Shown here piece after piece: positions 1 through 7,493 of a DNA stretch of 64,000 nt. Location: assembly GCA_020641055.1 (NCBI GenBank), contig CP067345.1, positions 2,225,317-2,289,316 on the forward strand, read 5' to 3'. This DNA comes from Clostridioides sp. ES-S-0010-02 (lineage in GTDB: Bacteria > Bacillota > Clostridia > Peptostreptococcales > Peptostreptococcaceae). The notes under the pieces were generated by a model that ran no database searches, was not told the DNA's origin, and saw nothing but the letters and a program-made list of their open reading frames with translations. The position numbers were made by a program, and so were the translations under genes. The first letter of the stretch is position 1. Every line of letters begins with the position of its first letter.

Positions 1-246
1 GTATGTTCAAATAACAATATTCCTTCTGATATTAAGTCAGAAAAAGAATGGAGAATACTTAAAATCTTAGGCCCTTTAGATTTTTCACTTATAGGAATTT
101 TATCTAAGATAAGTGGGTTATTAGCTGATAATAAAATAAGTATATTTGCAATTTCTACATATGATACAGATTATATTTTAATCAAAGAAAAAGATATAAA
201 AAATGCTTGTAAAATTTTAAACTGTAATGGATATGAGATAGAGTAG
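1..246 (+). CDS. C-terminal part of an ACT-domain protein (5' end outside window)
   Basis: The frame is open from the first base and ends at TAG 244-246, giving 81 visible residues. The stretch WRILKILGPLDFSLIGILSKISG followed by ISIFAISTYDTDYILI has the pattern of the small ligand-binding ACT fold seen in the CASTOR/ACT_7-type proteins, in which a hydrophobic strand, a helix and a second strand ending in TDYILV recur. These proteins usually bind amino acids and act as sensors. Nothing can be said about the start or full length. The next gene begins 29 bases downstream on the same strand, so the two may be co-transcribed. Confidence 0.7.
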   Translation, partial: VCSNNNIPSDIKSEKEWRILKILGPLDFSLIGILSKISGLLADNKISIFAISTYDTDYILIKEKDIKNACKILNCNGYEIE

Positions 247-275
247 TTGAATACTTAAATGCGAGGTCATAGTTT

Positions 276-1121
276 ATGATTCATATAGTTGAGATTTTTA
301 AAATAAGTATAATAAATATCTTTTGTTTTATAGGAATATTTATTGTATTTGGATTGATTTTTAGTATTATAGAAAATTTAAATAATAAATATATCTTTTT
401 ATCTTTTGGAAAAACTGGTGTCATTGTAACTGGAGCTATAGGAACTTTTGTACATGAATTGAGTCATTTAATAATGTGTTTGATTTTTATGCATAAAATA
501 AATTCAGTAAAATTCTTTAGACCAATTGAAAGTAAAAATGATGGAGTATTAGGATATGTAAATCATAGCTATAAAAAAGATAATATTTATCAGAGTATAG
601 GAAATTTTTTTATAGGAATCGCTCCAATTATAGGTGGAACAATGATAATTATTTTACTTTTTAGAATACTATTACCAGATAGCTATATTAAAATAATACA
701 AAGCATAGATTTAAGGTTATATGTAAGTATGATTAATAACTTTAATATAGCAGGTTTTACACAGATTATTTTAGATGATATTTTTAATTTTGTAAAAATA
801 ATATTGTTAACGCCTGATATATATTCATTAAGATATTTTATATTTATGTTTTTAATGTATTCAATTTCCACTCATATGTCACTTAGTAGTGCCGATTTAA
901 AAAGCAGTTTAAAGGGTTTGAGTTTTATAGTTATAATTATATTTGCAATTAGTTTAATCATATACTTATTTGGGCTTAATAGCTTAAATATTTCTAATTT
1001 AATAGTGAAGTACAATATATTTATAAGTTTTTTTATGACAATAGGTGTTATTTTTTCAATAGTAACTCTCATAATATCTTATATTTTAAGTTTGGTAAGT
1101 CCATTTAAAAATTTTAATTAA
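276..1121 (+). CDS. Polytopic membrane protein with an HExxH motif
   Basis: A 281-residue, very hydrophobic protein with about six to seven membrane segments (roughly residues 10-30, 50-75, 110-130, 170-215, 218-238, 248-275). At about residues 61-66 it carries VHELSHLI, an HExxH zinc-protease-like motif placed inside or beside a membrane segment, as in M50 (site-2 type) intramembrane proteases. A second, distal metal ligand such as the M50 NPxDG motif is not apparent, so protease activity is an inference. GAGGT lies upstream of the ATG at a usable distance. It follows the ACT-domain gene closely and is followed by hairpins. It could equally be an inactive membrane homologue. Confidence 0.7.
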   Translation: MIHIVEIFKISIINIFCFIGIFIVFGLIFSIIENLNNKYIFLSFGKTGVIVTGAIGTFVHELSHLIMCLIFMHKINSVKFFRPIESKNDGVLGYVNHSYKKDNIYQSIGNFFIGIAPIIGGTMIIILLFRILLPDSYIKIIQSIDLRLYVSMINNFNIAGFTQIILDDIFNFVKIILLTPDIYSLRYFIFMFLMYSISTHMSLSSADLKSSLKGLSFIVIIIFAISLIIYLFGLNSLNISNLIVKYNIFISFFMTIGVIFSIVTLIISYILSLVSPFKNFN

Positions 1122-1449
1122 GATATTAAATCTTATACTATTTTACTTTCATTGAAAAGATAGTAAAATTCAAAATTGAAAGAGAGTTTAATAAAACATA
1201 AAATTTCTCAATATATTTTAGTAAATACTTATTAAGTATATATTGAGAAATTTAAAAAGAGCATTTGAATTCAACTAGTCTTTAAATGTGGATTTAGGGA
1301 ATAGTTAGTGCAAAAACCAATTAGAGCACTACTAATCTCTTAAAAAATACATTAATTGATTAAATTAAATATTTATGCTAACATAGCTACATTGTTATTA
1401 ATAAAAATAACTTACAAATATTCATATTTTAATTTTAGGAGGTTTAAAT
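1122..1449. other. Intergenic region with hairpins
   Basis: No gene is seen here. It holds an imperfect hairpin around 1136-1171 (ATTTTACT/AGTAAAAT arms), a 15-base perfect inverted repeat (1201-1215 with 1239-1253), another short hairpin at about 1308-1335 (TTAGTGC/GCACTA) and the promoter and ribosome binding site region of the recombinase gene. Confidence 0.6.
1201..1253. terminator. Perfect 15-bp hairpin after the membrane protein gene
   Basis: AAATTTCTCAATATA at 1201-1215 is matched exactly by its reverse complement at 1239-1253, with a 23-base loop. There is no clean T-run afterwards (TTTAAAAAG), so it may be a weak terminator or a palindromic element rather than a classical intrinsic terminator. 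Confidence 0.4.
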
Positions 1450-2577
1450 TTGAATAATGATAAGAAAATTATAAAAGTACATAATAAATCTGATAAACCT
1501 GATAATATTGTCATCAAAGAAAATGAACTTATAGAAAAATGTCTACTTTTGGAAAATAAACTTCCTGCATTTATGAAAGATTATTTTATATATTTAAAAG
1601 GTTCTGTTGCTGTCTCTACACGACTTGCTTATTTAGAAGATATAAAGTTTTTCTGTTTATACATGATTGAGACAAAGGAATTAACAAGTGCAGATTGTAT
1701 AAAGGACATTACAGAAAGTGATTTTAACATGATAAAATCAAGAGATATAAACTTATTTTTAGGTGATTATTGCAGTAGATATTATAAAAATACAGAGAAA
1801 AATACATTGATTTTTGAAAATAACAATAGAGCTCTGGCAAGAAAAAAATCATCCATCTCTACTCTATTTAAATTTTTATATAGAAATTCTCAAATAGATA
1901 GTAACATAACTGATGGATTTAATCCAATAAAGCTACCTAAACCACAACCAGATGCTATCAAGCGTCTTGAAATAGATGAAGTTGCAAAAATGTTAGAGTC
2001 AGTAGAAACAGGTGAAGGTCTTACTGAAAAAGAAAAAGTTTATTGGAAAAAAACTAGATTACGTGATAAGGCTATATTAGCTCTATTTGTTACATATGGG
2101 CTTAGATTAAATGAACTCAGAGAACTTAATATCTCCTCTTTTAATTTTTCAAGAGGTGAATTTAAAATATATAGAAAACGTGGAAAAGAAGTCTTAATGC
2201 CTATAAATCATACTTGTGAACATGTAATAAAAGATTATTTACAAAATGAGAGAACAAGAGATGACTTACTAGATGATGAAGTTAAAGATGCATTGTTCTT
2301 ATCTCTTCAAAATAAGAGGATTACAGCAAAAGCTATAAGAACACTTGTAAAAAAATATACCTCTATTCCATTAGATACAACTAGAGATAATGGATATAGC
2401 CCTCATAAATTAAGAGCAACTGCTGCAACTTCTCTGATTCAAACAGGATTTTCTATATATGATGTTCAAAATTTACTCGACCATGATAATGTCACGACTA
2501 CTCAACTTTATGCCGCACATAAAAAAAATGTAAAACGTGATATAGTTAAGAATTTTGAATGGATTGAAGATGATTAA
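1450..2577 (+). CDS. Tyrosine recombinase (XerC/XerD-like integrase)
   Basis: A 375-residue site-specific DNA recombinase. The start is TTG at 1450, seven to nine bases after AGGAGG (1437-1442). Residues about 35-155 form the SAM-like core-binding domain (SVAVSTRLAYLEDIKFF), and residues about 175-370 the catalytic domain. All catalytic positions can be seen: Arg in TYGLRLNELREL, Lys in the KRGKE turn, HKLR for the His-x-x-Arg box, the second His in LLDHDNV, and Tyr in TTTQLYAAHKK. The acidic N-terminal extension of about 35 residues is longer than in housekeeping XerD. It lies just upstream of lexA with only 57 bases to the next upstream frame, which suggests a chromosomal rather than phage role. 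No attachment site is visible nearby. Confidence 0.9.
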   Translation: MNNDKKIIKVHNKSDKPDNIVIKENELIEKCLLLENKLPAFMKDYFIYLKGSVAVSTRLAYLEDIKFFCLYMIETKELTSADCIKDITESDFNMIKSRDINLFLGDYCSRYYKNTEKNTLIFENNNRALARKKSSISTLFKFLYRNSQIDSNITDGFNPIKLPKPQPDAIKRLEIDEVAKMLESVETGEGLTEKEKVYWKKTRLRDKAILALFVTYGLRLNELRELNISSFNFSRGEFKIYRKRGKEVLMPINHTCEHVIKDYLQNERTRDDLLDDEVKDALFLSLQNKRITAKAIRTLVKKYTSIPLDTTRDNGYSPHKLRATAATSLIQTGFSIYDVQNLLDHDNVTTTQLYAAHKKNVKRDIVKNFEWIEDD

Positions 2578-2584
2578 AAATCAG

Positions 2585-2623
2585 GAACAAATGTTTGCAG
2601 ATATAAATGGATTATGTTATAAT
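2585..2623 (+). promoter_or_regulatory. lexA promoter with an SOS (LexA) box
   Basis: GAACAAATGTTT at 2585-2596 fits the Gram-positive LexA operator GAAC-N4-GTTY. It overlaps the -35 element TTGCAG (2595-2600), which stands 17 bases upstream of a perfect TATAAT at 2618-2623. Binding of LexA would therefore block its own promoter, giving the usual SOS autoregulation. The predicted transcription start is near 2630. Confidence 0.8.
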
Positions 2624-2679
2624 TAAAAATATAAATGTATGGAAATAAAAACAAAATATGTTTGGAAATGAGTGATGTT

Positions 2680-3315
2680 ATGTATTTAGATCTAACTGAA
2701 AAGCAAGTTTTAATACTGGAATTTATAAAATCTCAAATCATATTAAAAGGCTATCCACCTGCTGTAAGAGAAATATGTACTGCTGTAGGGTTACGATCTA
2801 CTTCAACTGTGCACTCTCATCTAAATAAACTTGAAAAACTGGGATACATAAGAAAAGACCCTACTAAACCAAGAGCTATTGAAGTTTTAGAGCGTAGTAA
2901 AGTCAATGATGTTTCTGGAGCTAACCAGGAAATAATAGAACTTCCTTTAGTAGGTCAAATAACAGCTGGAGAACCCATTTTAGCTCAACAAAACATAGAG
3001 GAATATATTCCATTCCCTGCCAGTTTAGTAAAGGGCAGTAATAATTTTGTATTAAAAGTAAAAGGCGAAAGTATGATTAATGCAGGAATTTTAGATGAAG
3101 ATTACGTTGTAGTAGACAAAAAAAATACAGCCTTAAATTCTCAGATAGTGGTTGCACTTATAAATGGTGAATCTGCGACGGTCAAGAGATTCTTTAAAGA
3201 AGGAAACTCTATAAGACTTCAACCAGAAAATGATTTTATGGAACCAATTATGCTTAAAGACTCAGAAGTTGAAATTGTAGGTATTGTAACTGGTGTATTT
3301 AGAGTTATAAAATAA
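2680..3315 (+). CDS. lexA: LexA repressor (SOS regulator, S24 autopeptidase)
   Basis: 211 residues from ATG 2680. An earlier in-frame ATG at 2635 would lie only about five bases after the predicted transcription start and has no ribosome binding site. The start MYLDLTEKQ also gives the family length. Residues 1-70 form the winged-helix DNA-binding domain (VREICTAVGLRSTSTVHSHLNKLEKLG). The self-cleavage bond is Ala96-Gly97 in QITAGEP. The catalytic dyad is Ser131 (GESM) and Lys169 (ATVKR), spaced 38 as in Bacillus LexA. It represses DNA-damage genes, and RecA filaments trigger its cleavage. The upstream operator indicates autoregulation. A bidirectional terminator follows. Confidence 0.95.
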   Translation: MYLDLTEKQVLILEFIKSQIILKGYPPAVREICTAVGLRSTSTVHSHLNKLEKLGYIRKDPTKPRAIEVLERSKVNDVSGANQEIIELPLVGQITAGEPILAQQNIEEYIPFPASLVKGSNNFVLKVKGESMINAGILDEDYVVVDKKNTALNSQIVVALINGESATVKRFFKEGNSIRLQPENDFMEPIMLKDSEVEIVGIVTGVFRVIK

Positions 3316-3335
3316 CTATTAAAGAATATCAAAAA

Positions 3336-3405
3336 AATAAGCTATTTAATAGATAAAATGTATCTTAATTTCTTTATTTTATCTGTTTGGAATAGCTTAT
3401 TTTTA
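3336..3405. terminator. Bidirectional terminator between lexA and a convergent gene
   Basis: AATAAGCTATT at 3336-3346 pairs with AATAGCTTATT at 3391-3401. A T-run follows on the plus strand, and an A-run precedes on the same strand, serving the minus-strand gene. Confidence 0.75.
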
Positions 3406-3479
3406 TATGCATTTACTTTTTTATAATATTTAATGCTTTTTATTTATTATTTCTCATACTTTAGCTATTGATATTTTAA

Positions 3480-4643
3480 CTATTGCTTTCCATAACATAT
3501 ATCACATGGGTCATTTTTCTTACTTTCTGCAATTGTACCTGATAATATTTTTTTACTTCTTGAAAGCCCACTACAATTTTTAGTTGAGTGATAACTCTTC
3601 CCTTTTGGAGTAAAATACACTGTTTTTGACGAATTTGATACATTTTGTTCCTTATTTAAGGATTCATTTTTGTCTGTATTGTTATTTAAATTTTCGTAGT
3701 TTCCATCTTCTCTAACACCATTTTTGTAACTTCCATCTTTACAGCTTGTAAAAACTCCATCACCTGTAGATTCAAATACTATATCTGAACATTCGTCACT
3801 TCTATGTACTTTTACACCCATCTTTTTTAATTTGTTCATTGTTTCCTCATGTGGATGACCATATGAATTACCTTTCCCAACTAAAATTACTGCATATTCA
3901 GGGCTTACTTTATCTAAAAAAGCCTGAGATGAACTACTACGAGAACCATGATGAGCTACTTTTAAAAGGTCTACTTCTCCAAGTTTTGATAGTATTTCTT
4001 TTTCTGTACCTTCCTCAGCATCACCTGTAAATAAGGCTTTATCATTACCATTAGTATATGCAAGTACTAGTGATTGTTCATTAGTAGTATCTCCTCCATT
4101 TGTATTTAGAACTTCAAAATAGGAGTCTTCAAGATAAAATTTTTTATTTTCAAGAGGTACACTTGGAGATAAATCCTTATTTGCTAAAGCATTTATAAAA
4201 TCTCTGTAACTCTTTGTTTCTGCTGAACCATTTGATACAAAAACATTTTCTATATTGAAATTTTTTACAACAGAATCAAGTCCCCCTAGATGGTCTGCAT
4301 GAGAATGAGTAGCTATAAGATACTTAATATCTTTTACCCCTTGATTATTTAGGTAGTCTACCATTAAATTCTCATCATCGTTATCTCCCCCATCTATCAA
4401 CGTAAAAGTTTTGCCCTCTTGAATTAATATTGCATCACTATTTCCAGTATTAATAAAATGAATTTTTATATTTTTATCATTTGATATACTACTAGATAAA
4501 GTTTCTTGGTTATTTGATTGATTATTTTCACTGTCTGTTGCACTACTACATCCAGTTAAATAAATAGATATAGAAATTATCAATAAAAATACCAAAGCTT
4601 TAATTTTACAATTTCTTTTGTTTTTTATATTACCTTCTATCAT
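3480..4643 (-). CDS. ComEC-like metallo-beta-lactamase-fold hydrolase, lipoprotein
   Basis: A 387-residue secreted lipoprotein: a basic N-terminus, a hydrophobic stretch, and the lipobox LTGCSS near residues 29-34 with Cys as the lipidation site. After a linker, residues about 57-290 form a metallo-beta-lactamase fold of the soluble ComEC/Rec2 type, with the metal-binding motif THSHADHLGG, a second GDA (LFTGDAEEG) and HHGSRSSSS, then GHPH. The C-terminal 45 residues (KGKSYHSTKNCSGL ... PCDIC) form a small Cys/His module often attached to such proteins and probably binding zinc. The substrate is unknown, and nucleic acids or phosphodiesters are plausible from the fold. It is a single gene convergent with lexA. 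It is not the polytopic competence channel itself. Confidence 0.85.
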   Translation of the reverse strand: MIEGNIKNKRNCKIKALVFLLIISISIYLTGCSSATDSENNQSNNQETLSSSISNDKNIKIHFINTGNSDAILIQEGKTFTLIDGGDNDDENLMVDYLNNQGVKDIKYLIATHSHADHLGGLDSVVKNFNIENVFVSNGSAETKSYRDFINALANKDLSPSVPLENKKFYLEDSYFEVLNTNGGDTTNEQSLVLAYTNGNDKALFTGDAEEGTEKEILSKLGEVDLLKVAHHGSRSSSSQAFLDKVSPEYAVILVGKGNSYGHPHEETMNKLKKMGVKVHRSDECSDIVFESTGDGVFTSCKDGSYKNGVREDGNYENLNNNTDKNESLNKEQNVSNSSKTVYFTPKGKSYHSTKNCSGLSRSKKILSGTIAESKKNDPCDICYGKQ

Positions 4644-5092
4644 AACTTACTCCTCCATTTTCACAATACTTTATGTCATCTACCGACTTATTCTATCATA
4701 ATTAGCCATTTGATATCAATATTTATCCTATACAGTTAATTTATCTTGTATTAATAATAAAACAATAATATCTCAACTTTTTTTATTTTAATAATATAAT
4801 TTATTAACTTTTTATATATTTTTAAGTAATAATATTTAATATAATAGTAATGATGATAAATTACAAAATAAAGGATTTTTAAGCTTTAATCCATTGGAAA
4901 AATATACTATAATATATGTATTAACCAAGAGAAAATAGCTAAATAAGCTATTCTTAGTAATATAAAAATATATTTCTAGATTTTGATAACTGTCAGTTTA
5001 ACTATCATAACCTATATTTGAGGAAAGAAATTCCCATTTCAAACCTAGCTAAAGGATGAGTTATTGACAGAATTTTTACTCAGGAGGTAAAA
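4644..5092. other. Divergent intergenic region with structured leader
   Basis: No gene is seen. It contains the minus-strand ribosome binding site for the hydrolase, very AT-rich sequence, a TATAAT-like box near 4910-4915 on the plus strand, a short hairpin AATAGCT/AGCTATT at about 4935-4955, and the candidate structured leader described separately. Confidence 0.5.
4990..5070 (+). promoter_or_regulatory. Candidate structured 5' leader of the diguanylate cyclase gene
   Basis: CTGTCA (4990-4995) pairs with TGACAG (5065-5070), and inside it AACTATC (5000-5006) pairs with GATGAGTT (5055-5062, one bulged G). The enclosed part has a hairpin TTTGA...TCAAA with GGAA/TTCC and two AACCT repeats. The closing stem ends 22 bases before the start codon, close to AGGAGG. 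I do not recognise a known riboswitch class: the c-di-GMP-I signature and the c-di-GMP-II conserved bases are not evident. Confidence 0.4.
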
Positions 5093-6499
5093 ATGGAAGA
5101 TAATTCACATTATACACTCATTCTAGCATTAGCTGATATAATTGTTGGAAAACAAATAGATACAAAAAAAGTCACTAAATCGCTTGAACTTATATGTAAT
5201 AGTTTTTCGTTTGAATGTGCTCTAGTATATGAAGTAGACCAATATAATCATTTTAATTTAATTGAGAATTACAGTTTGAGTGACATAAAATTATGTAATA
5301 GTTTCAATGCATATGAAATTGAATCGGATTTTCAAAAGCAATTAGCTCATCAGAAAATAATTTATTTAAATAAAAATAAAAATTATAAACCATGTGAGAT
5401 TGATTTTATGAATATTTTTCATGCAGAATCTTTGATTGGAATATCTGTGATAGATGAGAATTTTAATAATTATGGCTTTATTTTATTTTTAAATACTACA
5501 TCTAGGAAAATAGATTTTTCTGATTCTGAACTTAATACACTATGTATTGTCCTTTCACTACTTGAAAAGTATTTAAGTGTAAGAATACATAGAAATAAAG
5601 TTTTCTTCACACAGACTGCACTTGAAAGCATAATAAATAATACAGGCATAGATATTTATGTCATTGATTTTTATACATATGATATTATATATGTAAACAA
5701 GTCAATGGCTGAACCTTATGGTGGGATATCTCAATTTTTGGGTCAGAAATGCTGGCAGGTTCTTTTCCCTGGGCAGACATCTCATTGTGAGTTTTGCCCA
5801 CAAGAAAATCTTATTGATGAAAACGGCAACATTACAGGAGTACATACCTGGAATTATCAAAGACCTTTTGATGGAGCATGGTTTAGAGTATTTAGTACAG
5901 CTTTCAGATGGATTGATGGTCGTCTTGCTCATCTTGTTAGTAGTGCAGATATAACTGATAATAAAAAGAATGAAGAATTAATTGAATATATGGCAAATTA
6001 TGATGTATTAACAGGTCTTCCAAACCGAAGAATGCTTATTGAAGAATGTAAAAATAGAATTGACAATGCTAAAGAAGATGAGCAAGGATATGTAATCTTT
6101 TTCGATATTGATGGTTTTAAAGTAATTAATGATAATTATGGGCATGATGCTGGTGACGAGTTTCTTATAAAATTGGGGGAATTCTTCTCATCAATTCCAC
6201 TTCTTAAAAATTCAGTTTATAGAAATGGTGGAGATGAATTTGTTGCTGTAATTGGTGGTGACATTACAAAAAATAACATACGTAATTTAGTAAGTTTTAT
6301 ACATGAAAGGTTTAAAAACCCATGGAATTTAAAAAATGGTTCTATATATTGTAATACTAGTGTTGGTATAGCTTGCTATCCAGAAGATGGAAATAATGCT
6401 GAAGAATTAATTAATAAAGCAGATCAGGCAATGTATCAAATTAAAAAAGCTGGCGGTTCAGGAATATGTTTTGGCTACCAGTTAATAAAAAATGATTAA
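5093..6499 (+). CDS. GAF-like/PAS/GGDEF diguanylate cyclase
   Basis: 468 residues, soluble (no membrane segment). Residues about 1-165 look like a GAF-type sensor. Residues about 170-290 are a PAS domain containing the Cys pattern GQKCW...HCEFCP. Residues about 300-468 are a GGDEF domain with an intact GGDEF motif at 379-383 (RNGGDEF), preceded by the usual YDVLTGLPNRR and FFDIDGFKVIND metal-binding segment. It should convert two GTP into cyclic-di-GMP. The inhibitory I-site RxxD expected five residues before GGDEF is absent (LLKNSVYRN), so product inhibition may be weak. AGGAGG stands six bases before the ATG. A structured leader precedes it and a strong terminator follows. Confidence 0.9.
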   Translation: MEDNSHYTLILALADIIVGKQIDTKKVTKSLELICNSFSFECALVYEVDQYNHFNLIENYSLSDIKLCNSFNAYEIESDFQKQLAHQKIIYLNKNKNYKPCEIDFMNIFHAESLIGISVIDENFNNYGFILFLNTTSRKIDFSDSELNTLCIVLSLLEKYLSVRIHRNKVFFTQTALESIINNTGIDIYVIDFYTYDIIYVNKSMAEPYGGISQFLGQKCWQVLFPGQTSHCEFCPQENLIDENGNITGVHTWNYQRPFDGAWFRVFSTAFRWIDGRLAHLVSSADITDNKKNEELIEYMANYDVLTGLPNRRMLIEECKNRIDNAKEDEQGYVIFFDIDGFKVINDNYGHDAGDEFLIKLGEFFSSIPLLKNSVYRNGGDEFVAVIGGDITKNNIRNLVSFIHERFKNPWNLKNGSIYCNTSVGIACYPEDGNNAEELINKADQAMYQIKKAGGSGICFGYQLIKND

Positions 6500-6519
6500 A
6501 TCTAAATTTTTTAATCAGC

Positions 6520-6561
6520 AGTAAAAGGGTAATAACTAATTCTAGTTATTACCCTTTTACT
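6520..6561 (+). terminator. Perfect intrinsic terminator of the GGDEF gene
   Basis: The 19-base arms 6520-6538 and 6543-6561 are perfectly complementary with a four-base loop. The arm itself ends in the T-rich stretch CCCTTTTACT. Confidence 0.85.
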
Positions 6562-6774
6562 AATTAATTGTAACATGATATGAGTTTTTACGATGTTTTT
6601 TTACATAATATTTAAATAATAATTTATAAAGCAATAACATAGAAAATTGATACCTTATAAGTTTTATATTATATAAAATGAATTATTTTACATCAGTAGT
6701 ACCCAGTTATGCATTTTAAACGCCCATTTATGTTTAAAATATTGCAAAATTCTTCCAAAAACTATAATATATTA

Positions 6775-6848
6775 AATATCAACAAAAATAAATAAACTTT
6801 TTCCTTAAAGAAGGCTTAAAGCTCACACCAACTGCCTTCTTTTTTTTT
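6775..6848 (+). ncRNA. Candidate small RNA between an orphan promoter and terminator
   Basis: TTGCAA (6742-6747) and TATAAT (6763-6768, 15-base spacer) are followed after about 40 bases by a hairpin AGAAGGC (6809-6815)/GCCTTCT (6834-6840) and eight T. No reading frame with a ribosome binding site lies between. The terminator points on the plus strand, so it does not serve the minus-strand motor genes. The rest of 6562-6860 holds nothing else I can name. Confidence 0.35.
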
Positions 6849-6860
6849 ATAATTTTTTAA

Positions 6861-7493
6861 CTATTTATTTTGATTAATATTTATTTCATATTTTAGCTCT
6901 ACTCTTCTAGATGCATCTCTATTTACACTATTATCTCCGTTTTTTAAGAGTTCAGCTTTTGACCTACCTATTGCAATAATATGTTTAGTTACCTTATCTT
7001 TATATTTATAATTACCTATTTCATCTCCTACTATAAATTTAGCAACGCTATATGCCCTTCTTTGTGATAAATCTAAGTTATAGATATAGCTTCCTACATC
7101 GTCTGTATGGCCTTCTATAACTATTTTAGATATATAGTCGCCATAATCTTTATAAATAGTTTCTATGTACTTTGGAACAAACATTTTTAACATCTCTTTA
7201 GCCTCTGGTTTCAAGACATCACTATCTACATCAAACATTGTCCTTTCACCAAAAGTTACTTGACCATTAGCCTTATCCACTTTCACAGGTATACCACTTT
7301 TTTTAAAGGTATCTTCAACAGAAGCATTCACATTTTTAGCTAAATCCTGTTCAACTGAACCTGAGATACTTTCTGAACTAAATAATATAAGAATTACAAC
7401 CATCAACACAGTGGATAATAAATCTGTAAATGTTGGCCAGAAACTACTCTTTTCAAATTCTCTGTTAACAGTTCTTCTATATTTATTATTCAT
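6861..7493 (-). CDS. MotB/ZorB-like OmpA-domain stator protein
   Basis: 210 residues. One membrane segment lies at about 22-42 (FTDLLSTVLMVVILILF), with the conserved proton-path Asp24 just before it, as in MotB and ZorB. Residues about 75-205 form an OmpA-type peptidoglycan-binding domain with EGHTDDVG, LSQRRAYSVAKF, GRSKAELL and NRDASRRVELK. The protein should anchor an ion-driven stator to the cell wall. Its start overlaps the end of the MotA-like gene by eight bases, so the two are translated together. The usual flagellar MotB context is absent. It could be a stand-alone ZorAB-type motor or an uncharacterised ExbD/MotB relative. Confidence 0.85.
   Translation of the reverse strand: MNNKYRRTVNREFEKSSFWPTFTDLLSTVLMVVILILFSSESISGSVEQDLAKNVNASVEDTFKKSGIPVKVDKANGQVTFGERTMFDVDSDVLKPEAKEMLKMFVPKYIETIYKDYGDYISKIVIEGHTDDVGSYIYNLDLSQRRAYSVAKFIVGDEIGNYKYKDKVTKHIIAIGRSKAELLKNGDNSVNRDASRRVELKYEININQNK

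Noticed and set aside
1450-2577. Integrase of a prophage or ICE at the left end
   Set aside because: No phage, excisionase or conjugation genes or att repeats are nearby, and it is tightly placed before lexA.
2635-2679. Longer LexA start (15 extra residues)
   Set aside because: No ribosome binding site and almost at the predicted transcription start; family length favours 2680.
4990-5070. Assignment as a c-di-GMP-I or c-di-GMP-II riboswitch
   Set aside because: The conserved aptamer bases of both classes could not be found, so only a structured leader is claimed.
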